Notes: generated from the letters alone by a model not told the origin. DNA of 34,195 bases from Verrucomicrobiales bacterium (GCA_024636835.1 JAGXGH010000006.1:1-34195); one strand, 5' to 3'. Positions 23,888-31,922 are shown, counted from the first letter of the stretch. Made by a program: numbers and translations.

Positions 23888-26800
23888 TTATTCTGCCCCC
23901 AACAGAGTCGCCATATCGTCACCCAGCGCCTTGCCGACACGGAAGTAACTGCGGGCGTTGCCGTTCCAATGGAAGCCCTGGTTTCTTGGAGACACGGCGG
24001 CGTCCTCCCAGAAGTCGCGTGTATCAGAACTGAGAACGTTGGCTGGTCGCGGAGATTCTGGGAACACCCAGAGTTGGGCTCTTTCCACTTCGGAGTAGCC
24101 CGTGTAAGGGGCGGGCTCGGACGGTCCCGCATTACTCATGCCGGCGGTGGCAATGACGAAGGGCAGGTTCGGCTTACCGAATTCCGACCGCACATCACTG
24201 ATGAAATCGGGGAGATTGTATTTGTATTCCAAGGCCACTTCCACCGGTGCTTTGTCGCTGGTGCCTTGGTGCCAGGCAACGCCCACGATCTGGTAGCCCC
24301 TGCCAGCCCATTCAGGGAACTCGGTGCCGAGATTGTCGAGCACCTGGCGAGCATCGTCGAAGATCTCCCGATAGGAGGCACCCACTTCACCGCCACGTGC
24401 GGCCACTGCGCTTGGGGGCCGGAAATCCGAAACCAGCTTGTGTCCGCCCCAGGCCGTTTTGATCAGCAGGATATCGTCCGTAGGGTAAAGGTCTCCGATC
24501 ACCTGGCCGAATGCATATTCTGGTCCAAACCACTGGCCGTTGCTCGTCAAAGGACCGAGATCGCCCTTAAAGAGTGGGCCGTCAAGATTGCCGGAGCCAC
24601 CGTTCTTCCACCACAACTTCACTTTGCTGCGGGTAGCCCAGGGGCTGGTCACCGGTTGGCCGGGGTTCTCAAGCAATGCGGCGTAATTGTATTCCGAATA
24701 CGTCGCGTCGTTGTTGGCCAGGTAGCGCAGGGTGCCGATCCCGCCGTCTCCTGTTTGGCCGGTTTCGGTGTGGCCGTAGCCCACCATATTCGACTGCCCG
24801 GCGAGGATAAACACCTTGATGCCGGTCGGATTGTCGTCCCAGGTCTGGAACTGTCCGGATGTCCCGTTGCCCAAAGGTTGACCTGCTCCGTTGGCGATGC
24901 GGTTTGTAGTCACGGTAAAACTGCTGCCAATGTCAAGAGCAGAACCCAGCGTCAGCGTAGCGGACATGCCGTCACCACTCAAGGTCGCCCCGATCACGGA
25001 CACGCTTCCCCCGCCGGCCTGTTGGACGAGGTAGTTTGAGGCTGTTGCTGCCGAGCCACCCATCGGTTCACTATAATTGATCGTGATGGTGGTATTCGCT
25101 CCCCAAAGGCTGCTGATGACCGGCGGCGGGCCGAGATCATCCGCGCTGAGCCTCACAAACAGTCTGAATTCATCCAATAATGCCGGATCAAGACTCACGC
25201 CGACCGTCTCGATGTCAGCGACCGATATCCCAACCGTCTGACTGGCTCCAGAATCCCAAAACCATTGTTCCAGGTCGGTTGAATACAATACCCTATAGGT
25301 CATTCCAGTGAGCGACTGTGTGCGGCGAGTGTAGCTGAAGGTGCCATTACTAGCCTCAAACGCCGTTGTGAACGGGGTCGCCGATCTTGCGTTGAGGGGG
25401 TTAAGTCCAAACAACCGTTCCTCATCATTACTCAGACCATCAAAATCGTCATCGTCGGAGGACGAGCCGAGGCCGGGGAAGCTCCCTCTCCAGGTATCGT
25501 AGTCACCAACGGATGCAGTTTGCCCAAGTTGCAAGGTGTATCCTCCAGATCCGCCGTTGCCTCCCATATAGCATCGCATAATGACATAACGACCAGTCAG
25601 TTTTGCACCGCTGAAAACATATTCATGAAGGAGTCGATCGCCTAAATTCAGGCTTTTGCTGGCTTGGGGTGTGGTGCCGTAGTAGGTAGTTGCGAGGGCA
25701 GAGAAGTTCGTGCCCGGATCGGTGTTGGTCGTCCAGAAGTCGATGGATAAGATCGAGGCGGCTGTTGCCTCGTTGCGCTGGGCATGGACAAAACCGTCAA
25801 AGGTTACGATCTGCCCCATATCAAAGATTACCGTGTAGGAGTTCACACTATCACCGGTGTAGCCATCCGAGTCGGCCCCGCTGGAGATAAAAGCTCCCCC
25901 CTCCAGAGTCCGGCTGCCGAGGTAGTCGAGGCTCATCTCAGTATCATAGAAATTTGAGGGATTCCCATTGCTGTCGCTGGTCGATGAGGCGACCGGGTCG
26001 TCAAGCAGCGCGACGAGAAGGGGCGCAACTACTTCGATAAACTCCACACTGGCGGTTTGGGTGATGGTCACACTGTCGGTGATCGCGATGGCAGTGAAGA
26101 CCTCTGTGCCCGGCGTGGTGGAGCTGACCGCAAAGGTGGCCTGACCGTTGGCATCGGTGGATTGAATATCGATCGGCACAATGTTGGGCGAACCGGGCCC
26201 CGAGGTGTTCGAAAGGGAGACCCCCTCGTTCTCGACGACGAGTCCGTTGGCATCCTTCAGGGTCACCGTGATGGTCGAGACCGTCGTGCCATCGGCATTC
26301 ACCGAGGTGGGCGAAGCCACCACCGTCGAGGTGCCGGCATTGACAGCGCCCACAGTAGGAACTGCGGTGAATTGCACGCTGGCGGTTTGAGTGATGGTCA
26401 CGCTGTCAGTCGAGGAAGTCGCCGTGAAGACTTCCGTATCCACCGTGCTGGAGCTGACCGTGAATGTCGCCACGCCACTGCCATTCGTGGTTTGGGTGCT
26501 GGAGGGGCTAATCGTCGGCGTGCCTGAGCCGGAGGTGTTAGTGATGGTGACATCTTCAACTGTAATCAGAGTGCCGGAGGCGTCCTTCAGAGTCACGGTG
26601 ATGGTCGACGTGCTGGAGCCATCAGCGATCACCGAGGTCGGCGAAGCCACCACGGTGGAGGTGCCGGCGTCGACGACAGGAACAGCGGTAAACTCGACAC
26701 TGGCCGTCTGACTGACTGCAGTGCTGTCAGTCGAAGAGGTCGCAGTGAAGACTTCTGTGCCAACAGTGCCGGAGCTGACCGTAAAAGTCGCTACGCCGCT

Positions 26801-27730
26801 GCCATTAGTGGTTTGCTCACCGGCAGGAGTGATGGTCGGTGTGCCCGGCCCCGAGGTATTTGCGAGGGTGACACCTTCACCCGACACCAGAATGCCGGAG
26901 GCATCTTTTAAAGTGACCGTGATGGTCGAAGTGCTGGAACCGTCTGCGGTCACCGAGGTGGGTGATGCCACCACCGTCGAGGTGCCGGCATCCACGGGGC
27001 CAGCAGGATCGGAGACAACGCTGCCGGAGATGGCAATGTTATCTAAATAGGTACGTGCAGTGCCTGCGTTGTTTGATATTCTGAATGTAGCGGTTTCACC
27101 TGCGGACAGAGTCTGATCCGAGAGTATGCTGGACAAAGCAAACTCGTAGTGGTGCCAGCCGTTATCATTGGTCATACTGATGGCTTGGGAACCAGTCGCA
27201 GTGAGGGGGCTGGCACTCAGAACAACGGGATTGGCAAAAGTTCCATTTTGCTCCAGAGAAATCGTCAAGGTAGTGAAAGAATTAGCGGCGCTGGTGCCAC
27301 GCGCGCTGATATGGAACTTATCCAAAGTCAGATCATTAGTGCCGCTATTGGTAATCGCGTAGTTGATCCAACTGGCATTCTGCTGCGTGGCGACCCAAGA
27401 GTCGCTAGCGGTTGATGCGTCGGCAGTGAAGTTCGTGAGACCCCAGTTGCCTGTAGTAGTCGATGTATTTGTCACACCCCATTGCAGCTCCTTATTGGTT
27501 CCTTGGTCGGTCCAAATCCTGGCGCTCACCGCGCCCACGGCACCAGCGTCCTGCTTGAAGCCCTCCTTGAGTTCCCTGACTCCGGAATTGGAAGTGATAC
27601 TTGCTGGAGCAATTGTATTCTGGGTCTGATTGCCGTCGAAGCCGCCAAGTAGAATGCTCTGGCCATAACTGGCAGTCACGCAGAGAGAAAGTGCCAGAGA
27701 GGCCAGGAAGATGAGGAGATTTTTTTTCAA
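23888..27730 (-). CDS. Giant secreted SASA esterase with PEP-CTERM-like N-terminal module (cassette B)
   Basis: This intact 1280-residue protein has a signal peptide (MKKNLLIFLASLALSLCVTASYG). Residues about 24-235 (ILLGGFDG to LDNIAISGS) are close homologues of the PEP-CTERM protein encoded upstream at 28123-28914. Three Big_1 Ig repeats (about 240-560) and a discoidin/F5-8-like beta sandwich (about 570-740) follow. Next come a DDDDFDGLSNDEERLFGLNP segment with FSYTRR module (about 745-865) and an SbsA/Big_5 Ig-like domain (about 870-970). The SASA esterase domain ends the protein: LAGQSNMVGYGH, GPEYAFGQV, LIKTAWGG, VAWHQGTSD and GFHWNGNARSYF. It lacks a PEP-CTERM tail of its own. The expected activity is deacetylation of a polysaccharide at the cell surface. 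The exact ester and glycan are unknown. Confidence 0.88.
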   Translation of the reverse strand: MKKNLLIFLASLALSLCVTASYGQSILLGGFDGNQTQNTIAPASITSNSGVRELKEGFKQDAGAVGAVSARIWTDQGTNKELQWGVTNTSTTTGNWGLTNFTADASTASDSWVATQQNASWINYAITNSGTNDLTLDKFHISARGTSAANSFTTLTISLEQNGTFANPVVLSASPLTATGSQAISMTNDNGWHHYEFALSSILSDQTLSAGETATFRISNNAGTARTYLDNIAISGSVVSDPAGPVDAGTSTVVASPTSVTADGSSTSTITVTLKDASGILVSGEGVTLANTSGPGTPTITPAGEQTTNGSGVATFTVSSGTVGTEVFTATSSTDSTAVSQTASVEFTAVPVVDAGTSTVVASPTSVIADGSSTSTITVTLKDASGTLITVEDVTITNTSGSGTPTISPSSTQTTNGSGVATFTVSSSTVDTEVFTATSSTDSVTITQTASVQFTAVPTVGAVNAGTSTVVASPTSVNADGTTVSTITVTLKDANGLVVENEGVSLSNTSGPGSPNIVPIDIQSTDANGQATFAVSSTTPGTEVFTAIAITDSVTITQTASVEFIEVVAPLLVALLDDPVASSTSDSNGNPSNFYDTEMSLDYLGSRTLEGGAFISSGADSDGYTGDSVNSYTVIFDMGQIVTFDGFVHAQRNEATAASILSIDFWTTNTDPGTNFSALATTYYGTTPQASKSLNLGDRLLHEYVFSGAKLTGRYVIMRCYMGGNGGSGGYTLQLGQTASVGDYDTWRGSFPGLGSSSDDDDFDGLSNDEERLFGLNPLNARSATPFTTAFEASNGTFSYTRRTQSLTGMTYRVLYSTDLEQWFWDSGASQTVGISVADIETVGVSLDPALLDEFRLFVRLSADDLGPPPVISSLWGANTTITINYSEPMGGSAATASNYLVQQAGGGSVSVIGATLSGDGMSATLTLGSALDIGSSFTVTTNRIANGAGQPLGNGTSGQFQTWDDNPTGIKVFILAGQSNMVGYGHTETGQTGDGGIGTLRYLANNDATYSEYNYAALLENPGQPVTSPWATRSKVKLWWKNGGSGNLDGPLFKGDLGPLTSNGQWFGPEYAFGQVIGDLYPTDDILLIKTAWGGHKLVSDFRPPSAVAARGGEVGASYREIFDDARQVLDNLGTEFPEWAGRGYQIVGVAWHQGTSDKAPVEVALEYKYNLPDFISDVRSEFGKPNLPFVIATAGMSNAGPSEPAPYTGYSEVERAQLWVFPESPRPANVLSSDTRDFWEDAAVSPRNQGFHWNGNARSYFRVGKALGDDMATLLGAE
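26040..27000 (-). repeat. Three tandem Big_1 (invasin-type Ig) repeats inside the esterase gene
   Basis: Three units of about 320-335 bases encode nearly the same sequence: STVVASPTSV, then TITVTLKDA, QTTNGSGVATFTVSS (or similar), EVFTATSSTD and TASVEF. Their DNA is also visibly similar, which points to recent duplication or gene conversion. Two more diverged units occur in the cassette A esterase at about 17460-18110. They probably act as a rigid spacer holding the enzyme away from the surface. Confidence 0.8.
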
Positions 27731-28063
27731 GATATAACGATGTCGAAATTTTCTACAAAACTACTAGACCAGACCAAGCTGGCGAAAGTCACCTCGAGCT
27801 CACCAAGCTCAAAGGAACACAAGCATTAAATAGAGTGCCTCAGCACACGACGCTGAGCAAAATGAAAGCGCCTTAGACCCGTGGTCTTATGATATGACAC
27901 TCCTCTACGGCAGTCGATCAGAGAACATGGCATTACAAAGAAAACAGGATATCTACGGTTTATCAGGATGTCGGAAATCGAATTTGTAGCGGAGCCCTTC
28001 ATAGGTATAGACCGCGGCGGAGTGACGCACATGCCATCCCGTATTGGGATGCTCTGTAGGCAC
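27731..28063. other. Intergenic region upstream of the cassette B esterase
   Basis: No confident gene is present. Small hairpins occur at 27839-27857 (CTCAGC/GCTGAG) and 28035-28051 (CATCCC/GGGATG). On the minus strand, 28063-27953 reads as an open 36-codon frame from a GTG with protein-like content (GWHVRHSAAVYTYEGLRYKF). It overlaps the T-run of the PEP-CTERM terminator and has no recognised homologue. It may be a gene remnant. The promoter of the esterase presumably lies in the last 150 bases before 27730. Confidence 0.35.
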
Positions 28064-28100
28064 AAAAAAACGGCATCCGCCGCGAAGCAGGATGCCGTTT
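28064..28100 (-). terminator. Rho-independent terminator after the cassette B PEP-CTERM gene
   Basis: On the minus strand the 11-base perfect stem AAACGGCATCC/GGATGCCGTTT (28068-28078 with 28090-28100) is followed by a run of seven T. It separates the PEP-CTERM gene from the giant esterase gene, the same arrangement as in cassette A. Confidence 0.9.
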
Positions 28101-28122
28101 GAAAGGGTTTTATCGACTTCGA

Positions 28123-28914
28123 CTAGGCACGACGGCGCCGAGCGAGGAGTCCGAGTCCGGCAAGGCCAATGAGCGCTGCGGATGAAGGCTCGGGAACAGC
28201 GCTGATCGTGCCTGAGATCGCGATATTATCCAAATACAAACGCGCCGTGCCGGTATTATTGGCAATTCTGTAGGTTGCCGTTTCACCGACTCCAAGGGTC
28301 GTACTGGAAACGCCGGAGAGGGCGATTTCATACCCATTCCAAGAGGTGTCAGCAGCTAGACTGATATCGACTGGAGCGACTGCAGTGAGATCGCTGGCAG
28401 AGAGAACAGGTGGATCAGCAAAAGTTCCATTCTGTTGCAACGATAATGTTAATGTGGTCGGAGCCCCAGTTCCTGTTCTCTGAGCGGCGATATGAAACTT
28501 GTCCAAAGTCCAACCAGTGGCACCTGTATTTGTGATTTCGAAGTTGATCCAACTAGGGTTCTGTTGAGTGACGACAAAAACCCCGGAGCCTGTCTGTGCA
28601 TCCGTGGTGAAATCGGTGAGCCCCCAGTTGCCAGTCGTCGTCGATATCCGAGTAGTACCAGCCCACTGAAGTTCCTTATTTGTGGTCTGGTCTGTCCAGA
28701 TTCGTGCGCTGATATTGCCCACAGCACCGGCGTCTTGCTTGAATCCTTCATTTAGCTCTCTGACCCCTGAATTGCCATTAATTATCGCGGGAGCAATCGT
28801 GTTTTGGGTCTGCGTGCCGTCAAAGCCGCCGAGGAGGATAGAGGCGGCGTGAGATGAGGGAACAAGGGCAATTGCCGTAGCGATAGCGAATAGGGAGTTT
28901 TTTGATTTCAACAT
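28123..28914 (-). CDS. PEP-CTERM sorted surface protein, cassette B
   Basis: This 263-residue protein starts at ATG 28914, giving a signal peptide (MLKSKNSLFAIATAIALVPSSHA). The C-terminus, VPEPSSAALIGLAGLGLLARRRRA, is a full PEP-CTERM signal for exosortase processing. The body (about 24-235, ILLGGFDG to LDNIAISGT) is a beta-rich module. It is highly similar, at the protein and visibly at the DNA level, to the first 235 residues of the esterase encoded downstream at 23888-27730. A more distant relative lies inside the protein at 20140-21888. No catalytic residues are evident. A role as surface anchor, scaffold or glycan binder is inferred. A strong terminator follows, and the leader resembles that of the cassette A PEP-CTERM gene. 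Confidence 0.87.
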   Translation of the reverse strand: MLKSKNSLFAIATAIALVPSSHAASILLGGFDGTQTQNTIAPAIINGNSGVRELNEGFKQDAGAVGNISARIWTDQTTNKELQWAGTTRISTTTGNWGLTDFTTDAQTGSGVFVVTQQNPSWINFEITNTGATGWTLDKFHIAAQRTGTGAPTTLTLSLQQNGTFADPPVLSASDLTAVAPVDISLAADTSWNGYEIALSGVSSTTLGVGETATYRIANNTGTARLYLDNIAISGTISAVPEPSSAALIGLAGLGLLARRRRA

Positions 28915-28958
28915 GATATTGTTCGTTGGATTTTTCTGTGTGATGTCTTGGAGATTTG
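28915..28958 (-). promoter_or_regulatory. Conserved leader upstream of the PEP-CTERM gene, copy B
   Basis: The 44 bases before the start begin with CAAATCTCCAAGACATCACA and match the leader of the cassette A PEP-CTERM gene (19700-19744) in position and in about 20 of the first 23 bases. The proteins behind these leaders are not obviously related in their bodies, so the match suggests shared control. Confidence 0.5.
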
Positions 28959-29149
28959 ATTGATACCGAGCTTGGATGCCATTCAATCTAATCGATAGAC
29001 AAGACAAAATTAGTCAGCAAATCTACGTTTGACTAGTCGTACGATGAGATGACAGGACTGCCGGTGAGAATGAGCAAGCGTGTTGTAGATGATGCTGGCT
29101 GCAGCGTTTACTTCAAAGCTCTAAACGCCCAGAACCTGTGGTATTATCG

Positions 29150-29208
29150 TGCTACACGATGGTTTTTGTGCTGACAGGAAATAAGCCATCCATCAGCCTG
29201 TTGTAGCA
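29150..29208 (+). promoter_or_regulatory. Leader hairpin reaching the start codon of the sensor kinase gene
   Basis: TGCTACA (29150-29156) is perfectly complementary to TGTAGCA (29202-29208), whose last base is the A of the start codon. Within the loop, GATGG can pair with CCATC and CAGG with CCTG. In the mRNA this would enclose the translation start and could limit expression of the two-component system. The divergent PEP-CTERM gene starts about 290 bases away, so the region also holds two promoters, not individually resolved. Confidence 0.3.
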
Positions 29209-31235
29209 TGATGAGGCCTTGGCTAATATTCTGGATACTACTTGGAGCGCCCATAGGGACGCTTGCGAAGGACAATGGTCAGAACAGTCCATGGAATGAA
29301 TCCCTCACCCGCCTGCTCAGTCCTGAGTTGAGGCGAATTGATGCGAGGATTGTCGAGATCGATCATGAGTTAGAGCCCCTGCCCCGTCTTAAAGAGGAAA
29401 CCTGGGGGTCGCGGTTTGGTCACCGCAGTGCCGACCTGCCGACTGAATCGCAGCCGGACTGGATTCAGTTTGATTTGGAGAGAGAACGGATGATCGATAT
29501 GATTGTTCTAGCACCGGTCTATTTGTCGTATCTTAACAAGTTTGCCAAGGACGGCGAGGGCTACGGTTTTCCCAAACGGTTCAAGATCGAAGTGGCAGAT
29601 AACCCAGAGATGCTTGGTGCGGTGACGGTGGTGGATCAAAGCAGCGAGGATGTGACCAATCCTGGCAGGTTCCTATTAAGCTGGAGAATCAATCCGGTGC
29701 AGGCGCGCTATGTCCGATTCACTTCACTAAAACATGTGCGCGAGGAAAATTCCTATTTCTGGGCGATGGAAGAAATGATGGTCTTCTCCAAGGGAATCAA
29801 TGTCGGAATCAGTATGCAACAATCAATATCCAGTTCGATGGATCTGTTTCCACAGTGGTCACCTGCGCGGATTTCGGACGGGCAAAGCACCTTGGGGATG
29901 CCGGTGGACATGTCCATTGCAAGTCCGACCAAGGGGTTTCTTAGCGCCGACGCGCTCGATGAAAACGAAAATAAATGGCTGAGCATTGATCTGGGTAGCG
30001 AGCATATCATTGAGCAAATTTGTCTTCTCCCCTTGGAGTCTGATGATTATGAGGTGGTGGGAGGCCGTGGCTTTCCGAGGACATTCAAGGTGGAGTTTGC
30101 CAGAGATGCCAACTTTAACGATGTTACCTGGGAGGTAACGTCAGGCACCCTTACGTTGGGGTATCCGGCGGGATGTGCCTACACGCTTCAAGTTCCCGAT
30201 GTAAAAGCACGGCATGTGCGGATCACACCACTAAAAATGTGGCAGAGGGATTCCAAATTCCGCTACGGATTAGCCGAGGTTCAGGTCTATGCCGAGGGAG
30301 AGAATGTAGCGTTAGGCAAAAACGTAAGGGCAAGTGACCAAGCAGATAAACCTAAAGATTCCGGATGGGCACCGAAGTATCTGGTCGATGGCTTTACTTC
30401 ACGTTACCGCCTCATTGACTGGCCTGACTACCTCGAACTGATTGAGCAACGACGTGTCCTTGAGCAGGAACGGGAGAAATTGTTCACCAAACGCGACAAC
30501 AAACTCAAATTTGGTCGTAGATTGATAACGGCATCAGGCGTTGGGGTATTTATCGCAGTGATGGCGGGATGGATATGGGCCGTGCGGCATAGCCGGGTGC
30601 TGAGACGGCGCGAGATGCTACAGATCAGAGATCAAATTTCACGCGACCTGCACGATGACATTGGCAGCAATCTAGGCGGGATCGTCTTGCTAAGTGAAAC
30701 AGGCAGCCAACTGAGCACCGACCCAGAATTGAAACATGATTTTGAGTCGATCCGAGCCGCAGCCGAGGATGCCTCCGAATCGATGCGGGATATCGTGTGG
30801 TTGATCCAAAAGAGCGATGTCGGCTTACGGGATTTCGTGACGCACATGAGGCAGTCGACACAGACAATATTACGGGGAAATCAGCTGAACTTGGTGGTTG
30901 AGCCTGCAACTATGCCTGACAGGAAGGTGGACTTATTTTTTCGTCGACATGTCTTTCTGGCGTTCAAGGAATCACTGAACAATGTTCGAAAGCACGCGGG
31001 CGCCAAGCGGGTCGATGTGCACATAGAAATCATGACCAGCGGCATGCGTTTCGTGGTGACTGATGATGGCTGCGGGTTTGATCCCGAGTCCATCGGCGAG
31101 TCGAGTTCCGGTTTAGGCAATTTGAGTATGCGTGCTTCCCAATTATCAGGTAGTGTCAAGATTGAAAGTGCGACAGGGCAAGGCACGACAGTCTCCTTTG
31201 AAATCCCCTTTCAGACCCAAACCAAAAGACGATGA
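29208..31235 (+). CDS. Membrane sensor histidine kinase with discoidin-like extracytoplasmic domains
   Basis: This 675-residue two-component sensor has a signal peptide (about 1-20). Two discoidin/F5-8-type-C-like beta-sandwich domains (about 40-200 and 205-370) are marked by WIQFDLERERMIDMIVLAP and WLSIDLGSEHIIEQICLLP. A transmembrane helix lies at about 439-460, after a charged coil. The cytoplasmic part is a HisKA_3 dimerisation domain with the phospho-accepting histidine in RDLHDDIGSN (about His482). A HATPase_c domain (about 580-672) carries ESLNNVRKHA, DDGCGFD and GLGNLSMRA. Discoidin domains often bind glycans, so it plausibly senses a carbohydrate outside the cell. Its stop overlaps the start of the response regulator (ATGA), so the two are translationally coupled. 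Targets are probably the neighbouring glycan genes, but this is inference. Confidence 0.88.
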   Translation: MMRPWLIFWILLGAPIGTLAKDNGQNSPWNESLTRLLSPELRRIDARIVEIDHELEPLPRLKEETWGSRFGHRSADLPTESQPDWIQFDLERERMIDMIVLAPVYLSYLNKFAKDGEGYGFPKRFKIEVADNPEMLGAVTVVDQSSEDVTNPGRFLLSWRINPVQARYVRFTSLKHVREENSYFWAMEEMMVFSKGINVGISMQQSISSSMDLFPQWSPARISDGQSTLGMPVDMSIASPTKGFLSADALDENENKWLSIDLGSEHIIEQICLLPLESDDYEVVGGRGFPRTFKVEFARDANFNDVTWEVTSGTLTLGYPAGCAYTLQVPDVKARHVRITPLKMWQRDSKFRYGLAEVQVYAEGENVALGKNVRASDQADKPKDSGWAPKYLVDGFTSRYRLIDWPDYLELIEQRRVLEQEREKLFTKRDNKLKFGRRLITASGVGVFIAVMAGWIWAVRHSRVLRRREMLQIRDQISRDLHDDIGSNLGGIVLLSETGSQLSTDPELKHDFESIRAAAEDASESMRDIVWLIQKSDVGLRDFVTHMRQSTQTILRGNQLNLVVEPATMPDRKVDLFFRRHVFLAFKESLNNVRKHAGAKRVDVHIEIMTSGMRFVVTDDGCGFDPESIGESSSGLGNLSMRASQLSGSVKIESATGQGTTVSFEIPFQTQTKRR

Positions 31236-31894
31236 GTGATCTAATGACGACTAAATCAAAAATCTGGCTGGTAGAGGACAACGAGATCTTTGCACGCGGC
31301 GTGCAGCGTGTGATCAATCTTGCAGAGGGCATGGAGTGTGAGGCTAAGTTCAAAATGGTAGAGAATGCCATCGCCGCTATGGAAAACGGTCAGCTTCCCG
31401 ATGTCATTCTACTGGACGTGCAGTTGCCAGGCATGGACGGGATTTCTGCCTTGAACCAACTGAAGACTCTTGCCCCCGAGGCACAGGTCGTGATTCTGAC
31501 GGTATTTGATGATGCGGACAAAATCTACCGGGCCTTGTGTGCGGGAGCATCGGGATACATCCTTAAGTCTTCTACAGGATCTCAGATATCTGAGGCGATC
31601 AGACAGGTTATGGATGGTGGGGCTCCAATGACGCCGGAAGTCGCGCGCAAGGTATTGGATGCATTTACTGCGACACCCTCTCAGCCCCGGAACAGCAGCG
31701 ACTACGACATTACACCGCGACAATGTGACATCCTGCGTTTGATGGCTGAAGGATTGGTTAAGAAAGAAATCGCAGACACCTTGGGAATCAGCGTGAACAC
31801 GGTATCAACCCACATGCAGCGGGTGTATGAGAAGTTGCATGTCACTACCAACACCGGAGCCGTTGCCAAAGCTCTGCGTGAGAAATTGATCTAA
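31232..31894 (+). CDS. NarL/LuxR-type response regulator
   Basis: This 220-residue partner of the upstream kinase has a receiver domain (about 8-125) with acidic pocket residues in LVEDNE, the phospho-acceptor aspartate at about 62 in ILLDVQLPGMDG, and a conserved Lys in YILKSS. The C-terminal LuxR-type helix-turn-helix (about 158-215) contains TPRQCDILRLMAEGL and GISVNTVSTHMQRVYEKL. Phosphorylation should promote dimerisation and DNA binding. The first ATG overlaps the kinase stop codon; a second ATG 4 codons later is also possible. The stop codon TAA is the first part of palindromic repeat copy 3. Its regulon is unknown, but genes of the window are the natural candidates. Confidence 0.92.
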   Translation: MSDLMTTKSKIWLVEDNEIFARGVQRVINLAEGMECEAKFKMVENAIAAMENGQLPDVILLDVQLPGMDGISALNQLKTLAPEAQVVILTVFDDADKIYRALCAGASGYILKSSTGSQISEAIRQVMDGGAPMTPEVARKVLDAFTATPSQPRNSSDYDITPRQCDILRLMAEGLVKKEIADTLGISVNTVSTHMQRVYEKLHVTTNTGAVAKALREKLI

Positions 31895-31922
31895 TACCAA
31901 ATTTTGGTAATGATCTGACGCG
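31892..31922 (+). repeat. Palindromic dispersed repeat, copy 3
   Basis: This 31-base copy begins at the TAA stop of the response regulator and contains the palindrome ACCAAATTTTGGT. It matches copy 1 at 28 of 31 positions and shares TTGGTAATGATCTGACGCG. It lies in the 105-base gap between two convergent genes, where a hairpin could act as a weak terminator. Confidence 0.65.

Noticed and set aside
23861..25039. Long plus-strand open frame of 392 codons opposite the cassette B esterase
   Set aside because: It is antisense to a well-supported SASA domain with conserved motifs, and its own sequence shows no recognisable domain.
26040..27000. Regularly spaced DNA repeats as a possible CRISPR array
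   Set aside because: The units are over 300 bases long, in frame and encode Ig-like repeats; no short direct repeats with unique spacers and no cas genes are present.
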